Assembly: GCF_014905175.1 (NCBI RefSeq)
Contig: NC_057789.1
Coordinates: 30,190,555 to 30,254,554 of the forward strand
Source: Aphidius gifuensis
Lineage: Eukaryota; Arthropoda; Insecta; Hymenoptera; Braconidae
Length of the DNA: 64,000 nucleotides
Direction: 5' to 3'
The translations under genes were made by a program, and so were the position numbers. The notes under the pieces are model-generated. The model ran no database searches. It was not told the DNA's origin and saw nothing but the letters and a program-made list of their open reading frames with translations. Of this stretch, positions 51,334 to 60,706 are shown in pieces; position 1 is the first letter of the stretch, and every line of letters begins with the position of its first letter.

Positions 51334-51742
51334 GGAGAGCTATATGTGGAGGATTAATATTTGAAATGTCGTGGAGCGACATGTCCCCGATTGAGGAGTA
51401 AAGAGTGAAGTTGTGAGTTTTACTTGTGATATCTATAGATCCGTTATAATATGTATAACTAAAACATTCAAAATTTTATAATTATTAAGTTTAAATTACA
51501 TGTACAAATACATTTTTTTATATATTCATTATTTATAACAACAATAATACTAGTTATTTTCAAAATTTAATGTTATGTCAAACTGCCAATAAGTCTCGCT
51601 CAAATATATATGTTTTTTTTTTTTGTCTTTTTTTTATTTCAAAAGAAACAATAATTTCACATATCTTGTTATTTATTTATTTGTATATAATTTTGATAAT
51701 TTTTCAGAGACTTGAATATTAAAAAAATAATATAATAAATTG

Positions 51743-51772
51743 AATAAATAAATAAATAAATAAATAAATAAA
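51743..51772. repeat. (AATA)n tetranucleotide repeat
   Basis: About seven AATA units. Sister arrays of the same type lie at 52,046-52,077, 59,461-59,489 and 60,350-60,377. Confidence 0.9.
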
Positions 51773-52045
51773 GATCGCCAACTAGAGATAGACGATCGAC
51801 AATCTCACTGTCATTATGATGAATTATTATTTATCATCAAGCCAAGTATGTAAATAATTTAGAAAAATCAATAAAAGCGTGTTTTGTAATTAATCTAAAG
51901 CCAAAACTCAAGACTAGATTATCATATACGTTAATTTAATTTAAATCAAATTAAATTATATTACTTAATTAATTATTAGTAGACATATGAAAAATGAAAA
52001 AAATAAATAAAAATATCATGTGAATTTTTGTATAAACAAATAAAC

Positions 52046-52077
52046 AAATAAATAAATAAATAAATAAATAAATAAAT
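52046..52077. repeat. (AAAT)8 tetranucleotide repeat
   Basis: Eight AAAT units in intergenic DNA. Confidence 0.9.
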
Positions 52078-55000
52078 GACCTTTTGATAATGATTTATAA
52101 TTTTGTAAATATTATTTTTTGAAATTATCATTTTTTATTAATTTGCATATATATAAATATATAAATATAAAAATAAATAATTCAATGGATAAGTATATAT
52201 ATTATGATAAAATTCAGGGTTGCAGAAATGCTTGATAATCATCCAATAATGGCAATAAATTTATAAATCAAAAAATATTTAACTCTTTACTTTTTTGTTT
52301 TATTTATTTCCCCAATTGATATTAAATATGGGCTTTGATTAACAAGCAAACAACTACTTAATTATAGAAAATTAAAATGTTAACCAATGACGAGTTTATA
52401 AAAATAATAACTTGACTTGATAAAATAATATCAATATGTAATAATAATATAATAATAATACTAATGATAAAATAGCATGTGAAAGTGTTTCGTAAACATA
52501 TTTATGTTTATGTCTTATTAATTTTATTTTAAAAAATAAAAAACTGTAACCCGCATTGAATTTGAAAAAAAAAAAAATGTAAATAAAATTAAATGAGAAT
52601 TGAAAAAGAAAAACTAGAAAAAATCAAAGAATATAAAATATTAATAATATGAAATTGTTTGTCTTGGCTGATTGTAAATTAATTTGATTTAATAAAATCA
52701 ACCACAACATAATGTATATGATGATGAATGCAAATTGATGATAAATTTAATGTTGGTAATTGGTTTGTTAATTATATCTATACAACTCAGAAGCATTTAG
52801 AACTTGAGGATTCTTTCTTTGGCGGATATCAAGTTGCTTTTCAAAAGCCAAGAAATCCGAGTCTAATTAGCACAATTGTTAACAGCCAACACCTCTTTTT
52901 TAATATATTTTAATTTAATTAATTTATTATTAATACTATAATTTTTATTATTTATTATTTCCTTTTTTTTTATTTTAATGTGCTTGCAGTAAAAAATAAA
53001 TTCCAGTGGTATAGAAAAGGGATCACATCTGCTGCGCGTATTTTAATTCGACATCAACGTCAGGAGGATATGCGTCAGCTTGTGGTTTTCTCATATATAT
53101 AATATATATACGTTTTTTGATGAAAATTGAAAGTTGTCTCGTCGTTTGAATTTTCTAACATTATATAATATGTATAATTATTCTGATGATGGATACATAT
53201 ATATACCTATAACAGTTTAAATACCAATCTGCTTGATAACCAATTTCAATTTGTATATTATTATTATCTATTTTTATTAATTTAATTTTTTTCGTAATAA
53301 AATAATTAAATTTAAAATAAATAAAATACAAAAAAGATGAGATAATAATAATTTATCCGTTAATTGCAGCAAAGACGACGACGATAACGATGATGATGGT
53401 GGAATTTATTCTACTCGTATTTTCAAGGAAAAACATTAATGAGTTTATTTTTTTTTTTTTTTCTTTTTTAATTTTCTTAAACGAATTGAAAGATTAACAA
53501 GAAACACCAACAAGTTCTCTCTATATCTTGATTATATTTATCTTTATCTACATACAACCAAATTTATTAATATATATTCAATTGAATTAATTCAATAAAT
53601 CAATAATTAAATATTGTTTAAACTATATATATGTGAAATAGTATATTCTGCCTGCATGCAAATTATATATGTGATATATATACATGCGAGGGTTAAATTC
53701 ATGCTCAATTAAAATAACCAAACGACAAAAGAGAATTGTATTTACTTTGCATACAGTTTCTCGTTAAGCATTATATAATATAGTGGTACAATAATAGAAA
53801 GATTTTCATAATGACGATACGGGCATCTTCTTGCATATTTCAAAATGTATATCATCATCGGCATCATATCATTTGCTTTGCAGCATTCCATTATATTTTT
53901 GTTTAATTTATTATCTCTTGGCTTTAACTTTAATTGAAATTTCTATTTTTATTTTATAGCTATATATTTATTTACGGTTAATTGAATAAACATTGTGACT
54001 AATTATGTATTGATTTAAGAAAATATACAGAGATTCTCTCGAGTTGACTTTTTTACTCGAAATCCATATAATTGATTGAGTTTCTACAAAATCGTTAATC
54101 GATTAATGCACGTATTTATTATTTTGTTGAGCTAGTCCATTCATGATATGATCGTTTGCATTACTTCACCTGCAGATGGTTACGTGCAATTATTTTTTTT
54201 TTTATTTAAATATTTACTCAAGTTTATATTCAATACTTGATTTTAATATTATCCTTTCATATTTTTTTTCATTATTAATTTATCAAAATGTAAAAATATT
54301 AGCTCTATATGTATGCATGTATATGTGTTAATTTTATTTTTTATTATTTCGATATACATATATACATGAATGCGCGCACGTCCAATCATCCATGGATGAA
54401 AAAAAAAATTTGAGTGATAGACTAATGTCAAAGAATCAGAAATATTCAATCTATCGTAATTTTTTTATTTTTTATTTTTCAAATACATCGATAAAATATA
54501 AAACTTCAATTAGTTGCACGCACAATGACAACCAATTAAATTTTTCATTAAATTGAATAAAATTTTATTTCTATGATTATTATTATTATTATTATTATTA
54601 TTTGCAATTTATTTGAGCAAATATATTTAGAAAAAAAAAATAGTATATATCATCCTTCAATTTAACTGAATAATACTGTATAGACTTGAGAGGATTTCTC
54701 TTATATGCTGCAGTACTCGTCAATGTAATATTATTTAGCCAAGTTTGCTATATCAAAGGAATCAATTTGTGTATATTACCTTGAATGGTCCATTTGATGA
54801 TAAAATATTATCTATTGGCCAGTTGACATGGAAAAAAATAAAAAAATAAATTTGTCATTATTATCCAATATCCCGCAGCAGTAACTGCAGAAAGACAATA
54901 TCGTGTATTAAGATATAGAAAGACTAAAAAGGACTTATATACTTTGGTAAAAGAGATTGGTTTGCTTTTTTTTTTTTTTATCACTGTAAGAAAATCCGGA

Positions 55001-56408
55001 AAAATTGCGGTCACTTCTCAGCTTCATGTTGGATTATTTTGTGTTTTATTTTTTACAATAAATGACCACATATTATTTATTGGATATTTATGTTTTATTT
55101 TATTATTTTTTTCTTGTCTTATAGACATTATTCAAGTGAGACATACTGGGAGAGTGAGTGAGCAGTAAATAGTAGTGTGTACTTGAGACGGTGTCAATCG
55201 TATAGCATCGTCGACGTCTCGAGGACAATCCACTGTGTACTACAAAAGTAAACACAAATTATATAATTACGGAGGGTTAAAAAAAATATTCAAGTATTCA
55301 TTGACACTTGCATATATTGCAATTACATTTAATTAATAAAAAATAAAAATAATTATAAACACAATGAAAAAATCATAAATCTTATTATAAATAAATAAAA
55401 TGATAATTTCATTCGTTGATTGAAATATTATCAAATTTCAATACCACGCCCAATTCTATTTCCTCAAAATACATGTCATTCAAAATGTTGACTATCAACA
55501 TTCAACACCGGCGACATAAATAAATAAATGATTACTTCTCTCATCAAATAGGCTCATTCATTGTTATATTTCATATACAGCATATAAATATATATTTTAG
55601 CAATATTCAATACATAATACGTTTACAGAAAGAACGTTATTGCAAAACCAAGGTATTGCTGATCGTATTTGTATAGCTATAGAGATATATTGGGGTTGGA
55701 TAAAAGTACAAGTATATTGCTGGGATTGGTAGCTGGCCCTTGGGAATTGGTACTACAAAACCCACCAAAGGAGAAATCTTGAAAAAGGTTTAAATGATCT
55801 TCCTGGGAGTATTTTATTCGATTTGTCCATGTAAGCATCCACATAAATTTATCTCTTTTTATTATTTTTATTTTTTTTACATTAAAATCATCCACACATA
55901 CATCCAACAACTTTATATTTATTCAGTAGAAAAAAAAATTATCGTACACATATATATATATAGATAAGTTGGATGTTGGACATGTGACTGTAAAAAAAAT
56001 TTAAAAAAAAAAAACAGCAAAATTCATGATACTTTTGCAAGCACCCAAGTAACCAAGTAAGCGACGAGTCTTTAGATAATATGAGAAAAATAAATAAATA
56101 AAAAATAAAAAAAGTTGGATAGATTCAGACGGTAGCTTGCGAGAAAAGGGTTTATCAGGCAATAAATCAGGTTTAGGAGTTTATACTTGGCCAATCTTTC
56201 TTACAAAAGTTTTGTATATAGCAAAAAAAAAGTATACAATATATTTAAATATACCTACAACAAGATCTATATCCATATAGATATTTTACATAAAATTCTT
56301 ATTATTATTTTCTTTTTTTTCTTTTTTTTCTTAACTCTTAAAATTAATTTTCAATATTTCAGTTTAAAATTTCGCGGTTTTTATGAGAATGAGAGAGTTT
56401 TTGAAAAT

Positions 56409-56522
56409 GGCTACTTTGCTACGACATAACAACAAAGATGGATCAATGAAAAAGAGAGAGAAAAGACAACCAGCTGATGGCACAATTATTATTGTGATAT
56501 TAATCGAACGAATCGTGAAATT
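56409..56522 (+). other. Candidate 5' untranslated exon of the NEMO-like gene
   Basis: A donor AAATT|GTGAGT follows 56,522 and a matching acceptor TTTAATTTACCAG ends at 56,828, eight bases before the start codon, implying a 306 bp intron in the leader. The upstream limit is arbitrary. Short ATG frames inside would be upstream ORFs. Confidence 0.4.
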
Positions 56523-56835
56523 GTGAGTGACGTTTAATTTTATTATAAAAAAAAAAATATAAATATGTAAGTAGCTTATTAGTTATAACAATTTAAATAT
56601 AAATTTAGTGCTTAAAGTATAAAAAAACCAAGACAAAATTGTAGCTAAAATTTAACTAAGCCTATTAAATTCACCTTGTCCTTAAAATTATTTTAAAAGC
56701 AACGTGACAATCAATAAAATTAATTAATAGGTATCATCAATGCGTTAAATATAATTTAATAATTTTGTTATTGTTTTTATAATTGGACAATATTATTTAT
56801 TTATTCATTTAATTATTTAATTTACCAGAATTATC

Positions 56836-58905
56836 ATGGCATCAGCAACTGAGGCATCAACAGCAACGTTGTCATCTGGAATATTTGAAAGCCTTGGTAC
56901 TATTGAATCATTAAACAATGGAATGCCAAAATTTCGTCTTGGTGAACCAGCATTTTCAATGGATCACATGTCACCATCATATTTAAGTAGTAGTAATGTA
57001 AATTGTGATGATCAAGAAACATCATCATCATCATCCTTTGTTGTATTGGGAAAAAGTTCAATGGAATATGAAGCTGCATCATTGGCTGATTATCAAAAAA
57101 TTCAACAAAAAAGTATGGCTATTGTAAGTTGCTTGTTTTTTTCAAAATTTACTTATTATATTCAAAAAAAAAAAAAAAAATTTCTTTATTAATTAATTAA
57201 TTAACTTTTTTTTCATCATTTAGGATTGTCCATCATCTTTATTGTCAACAATGACTCATTTGGAAATTGAAAATAAAGTTACTGAATTAATGCAAGAAAA
57301 TTTAAAATTAAAAGAAACACTTTTACAAAATAATGTCAAAATGAAACAACAATTTAATACACTTGTTAGTTGGCAAGATGAGTTGAAAAGTCTCACTGAA
57401 AATCACAAAAAAAAATTTACCGAAAATCGTAATATCATTGAATTATTAAAAAATGAAAATGCTGATTTACGAATAAAAATTTTAAAAATTGATCCACCAA
57501 AATGTGAATCATCACTTGAAGAAAAAACAAGTATGATTAGTAGTGAATCAGTAAATATATCTTTACCAATTGAAAGTATTAAATATGATGATGATGATGA
57601 TGATGAATTAAAAAATAAAAGTTATCAAAGAGACATTCACTATCTTCAAGAAATCAATGAATCATTAAAAAAACAATTAGCAATATTGTCTGATAAATTA
57701 TTAACAGATCCACCACTTGAAATAAATCATGAAAATTTAACAGACACTGAACACTATCAACGATACATAAGTAATTTAAATAATTATCAAAAAATGATTG
57801 ATAGTCTTGGTAAATCATATGCCATACAAACATCAAGATATGTTGACATACAAAATTCATTAAAACAAGCGATAGACTCATTGGAATATTGTGATGCCAT
57901 TAGGAGATCAACACTCGATGAAAAAATGCAATCAACACTAAAAATATTACAAGACTCTCGAAGTCAATTAATTAATGAACAATTAAAAAATATAAAAGAT
58001 CGTCAAATATTTATTAATATTCATAATCAATTTAAAAAAATATTATCTGATTATAATGTAGTTTTGGATGAATTAAATATACTTGGTGATGAAAAATCAA
58101 AATTAATTGAGGAACAAATAATATCAAAAATTCGTCAACAATCAAATGATTTAGAGAGAGATAAAATTAATATTCATCAAGCTAAATGTCAATTTGAAGA
58201 AGAAAAAAAAATATTTGTTGCAGAAAAACAATTATTTGAATTAAACAAAGAGAGTCTAGAAGGTGAAAAAGCATCAATTGATTTACAAAGTCAATTGTAT
58301 GAAGTTGAAATGAAAATTCTTCAAGATAATGCTAAAATTCTTGAGAAACGTCAAGATCATTTACAAGCTGAAATTTCAAGTCTCAAATTAAATATTCAAA
58401 TGAAAGAGCAAAAAATTCAAAGCCAAGTATTTTGTTTATTTTATTTTATTTTGCTTTATTTAATAATTGAAAGAAAAAAAAAAAAAAAAAAACTAATAAT
58501 CATTATTATTACTATTACTATTCTAGGTTGATGAGATACAATCACTTCGAGCACAAGTTGAGTGTTACAAATGTGATTTTGAAGACGAAACAAAAGCACG
58601 TAAATTTTTACTACAAGATCGTGAGAAACTTACTGCAGAATTGGCAAAATCAAATGCTTATAAACAAGAGCTATTGCAAAAATTAAATGGACAAAATTAT
58701 CAACAAGTTGCAACTGATCGTGATGGTATTCCGGTAGTATTAATTGTTTTTTTTTTTTTTATTTATAATTAATTAATATTTACATAATTACATTTATATT
58801 ATTATTATTATTATGATTTAGATTGATATATTTTGTAATGTATGTGGATCATACAAGATGCCAGGTCAATGGCATGGCCGAGGATTTTGTCAACCAAGTG
58901 ATTAA
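56836..58905 (+). CDS. key: NEMO/optineurin-family ubiquitin-binding adaptor (Kenny-like)
   Basis: Exons 56836-57123, 57224-58426, 58527-58733 and 58822-58905, all joined in phase 0, encode 593 aa. After a Ser/Thr-rich N terminus with a candidate LIR (SSSFVVL, Phe68 to Leu71, preceded by acidic and Ser residues), residues ~100-560 are long coiled coil. Residues ~498-545 hold the ubiquitin-binding UBAN signature (LRAQVECYKCDFEDETKAR…REKL). A short Cys/His finger lies at Cys571, Cys574, His584 and Cys589. NEMO/Kenny is the regulatory subunit of the IKK complex that drives Relish activation in the insect IMD pathway; optineurin is its autophagy-receptor paralog. Length is nearer optineurin (~577 aa in human) than Drosophila Kenny (~390 aa), so the exact orthology is open. 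It is convergent with the NTHL1 gene. Confidence 0.82.
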
Positions 58906-58961
58906 TCAACATATTTATGTACTTTCATAATTAACATGTATATGCTTATGTTATACAAAAA

Positions 58962-58978
58962 AATAAAAAAAAAATAAA
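58962..58978 (+). terminator. Two AATAAA poly(A) signals of the NEMO-like gene
   Basis: AATAAA at 58,962-58,967 and 58,973-58,978, 57 and 68 nt after the stop codon. Cleavage 10-30 nt downstream would fall at or past the stop codon of the opposing NTHL1 gene. Confidence 0.6.
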
Positions 58979-59002
58979 ATGTTACAAGTTAATTATCAAT
59001 GA

Positions 59003-59460
59003 TTATTTATTTGCACGGGGAAAAGGACAAATTTTATTATTTAAACATTCTTTACACTTTGGACCTCGAGGTAAACAAATTTCTTGTCCAAATCCAACAA
59101 GTAAATGATTAATTTCACTCCAAAGTTTTTTAGGTAGCCATGATTCCAATTGCTTTCTTGTATCTTCTGGTGTTTTAGTTTCATTTTTAAGCCAAGCCAA
59201 TCTATTACAAATTCTGTGAACATGTGTATCAACACCAATACCAGAAGTTTTATTCCATGCTATTTGCATACAAATATGTCCCATTTTTGGACCAACACCT
59301 GGTAATTTGCATAGATCCTCAATCGTACTTGGTATATCACTTTGGTAATCACGAATTAATATTTCACTTGTTTTTTTAATATACTGTACTTTACGCTATT
59401 TTTAATAATAAAAAAATGAAATATAATAATTAATTATTAATTAACATAGTGTATAGGTAT

Positions 59461-59491
<31 letters not shown>

Positions 59492-60039
59492 AATTTGCTT
59501 ACTTTCCAAAATCCAACTGGATATATTAATTTTCCAAGATCATCATCAGGAGTTGATACAATAATATCAGGTTTACAGCCATGATTTTTTAAACGTTCCA
59601 TTGCAGCATGTGTTACTTGATCTTTTGTCTGACTACTCAACATTAATGCTAATAAACATTGATAACGATAAATTTCTGGTGATGCATCTTTTTCTGAGCA
59701 TTTATCACATCCCATTTCATCAACAGGTGCTGTATTATTTTTTCTCATTTCTTTTATTAATTCATATGTTTCTTTCCAATTATTTGGCTCCCATTTATTG
59801 TCTGTTGTTTTATCATCATCATCATCATCATCAACAATATCTTCATCGTATTTTATTTTAATTGGTTTTTGCAAAGTTGTTTTTTTTTTTGGTTCAAGAA
59901 TTTCAGCAACAAAAAATTTTGAAACAACTTCATTTTCATTTTTATTTTCATTGCTTGTTGTTGTTGTTTTTTGTTTTTTTTTATCAATTAAACTATTTGA
60001 TAATAATTTTAATTTATCTAATTTTAATCGTTTACTCAT
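59003..60039 (-). CDS. Nthl1: Endonuclease III homolog, bifunctional DNA glycosylase/AP lyase
   Basis: Two exons, 60039-59503 (179 codons) and 59395-59003 (130 codons plus stop), are joined in phase 0 across a 107 bp intron (AAA|GTAAGC … AAATAG|CGT). The 309-aa product matches the eukaryotic NTHL1 length. It removes oxidised pyrimidines in base-excision repair. The helix-hairpin-helix LPGVGPK supplies the catalytic Lys216, and the GVDTHVHRI loop supplies Asp235. A [4Fe-4S] motif, Cys286-x6-Cys293-x2-Cys296-x5-Cys302, closes the protein. LLALMLSSQTKDQVT is the family's N-terminal glycosylase helix. The first ~100 residues are Lys-rich with an Asp run encoded by GAT repeats and fit a nuclear protein; no clear mitochondrial presequence is seen. 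It diverges from the NuMA-like gene and converges on the NEMO-like gene. Confidence 0.95.
59006..59011 (-). terminator. Poly(A) signal overlapping the NTHL1 stop codon
   Basis: On the minus strand the last codons read AAT AAA TAA, so AATAAA (59,011 to 59,006) abuts the stop codon. If used, the 3' UTR would be only about 10-30 nt and would end inside the opposing gene's 3' UTR. Other signals further on may be used instead. Confidence 0.45.
59461..59489. repeat. (AATA)n array inside the NTHL1 intron
   Basis: About seven units filling a quarter of the 107 bp intron, close to the donor site on the minus strand. Confidence 0.85.
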
Positions 60040-60706
60040 TATTATTATTTATTTATAGGTATATTATTTTTTATTCAAAATTTTCAACACCTTTTGTTTA
60101 TTTAATAATAAATCTCATGCTGATTTGTTTATATTTATATTTTTTATTTGTTTTTATTATTTTTATAGGTATATAAACACCACACATACACACGATAATC
60201 ACACACACTCGCATCTATAAAATTATCAATCGACTGAAAGATAACGCTACTATTAATTTTCCATAATTATATTAGGTGAAAAATTAATTTTAATAATAAT
60301 TATAATGACAAATTAATAAAATATACCCTAATTATAATTATGAAAATTAATAAATAAATAAATAAATAAATAAATAAGTTAATATTATGTCCGCTTGATG
60401 GCGCATTCTCGTATTGCTAAAGTTTGAAATAAATGCCCAACTGAAAAAAAAAACCAAGCGAAAAACGAGGGAATGCATAAATAATAATAAGTGTCATTAT
60501 TTAATACATATTTTGGCATTTTAATAATATTATATTAATATTAATAATAATTAAAATGAGTAAATACATTTTTATGCTTTATGATTAATTATGTAAAAAA
60601 TATTAATTGATTAATGATAACAATAAAAATAACTGGTTTATATATATATTTGTTTATATTAATTAATTGACATTGTTTGTGAGTTGTGACAACAACATAA
60701 AAATTC
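60040..60706. promoter_or_regulatory. Shared upstream region of NTHL1 (-) and the NuMA-like gene (+)
   Basis: 667 bp between two divergent start codons. It holds two TAGGTATAT motifs (60,056 and 60,166), an AC-rich stretch near 60,177-60,210, an AAAT array (60,350-60,377) and a slightly G+C-richer segment at about 60,390-60,480. There is no clear TATA box/initiator pair. A bidirectional promoter is inferred from geometry alone. Confidence 0.5.

Larger units (their letters stand above)
51170..56408. other. Intergenic region, about 5.2 kb
   Basis: A+T-rich with AAAT arrays (51,743-51,772 and 52,046-52,077) and an ATT array (54,575-54,602). Three patches stand out. An exon-like block lies at 52,990-53,102. 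A G+C-richer block lies at about 55,138-55,250. At 55,620-55,830 a minus-strand open frame has unremarkable composition and no recognised domain. No gene is supported. Confidence 0.6.

Noticed and set aside
51743..52077. Regularly repeated AAAT arrays resembling a short-repeat array
   Set aside because: These are simple tetranucleotide microsatellites without unique spacers, so they are not CRISPR or satellite DNA.
55677..55910. 77-codon minus-strand frame with a DFSFGGFCSTNSQGP segment
   Set aside because: No recognised family, no signal peptide or peptide-precursor cleavage pattern, and the N-terminal half is A/T-run translation. Not enough to call a gene.
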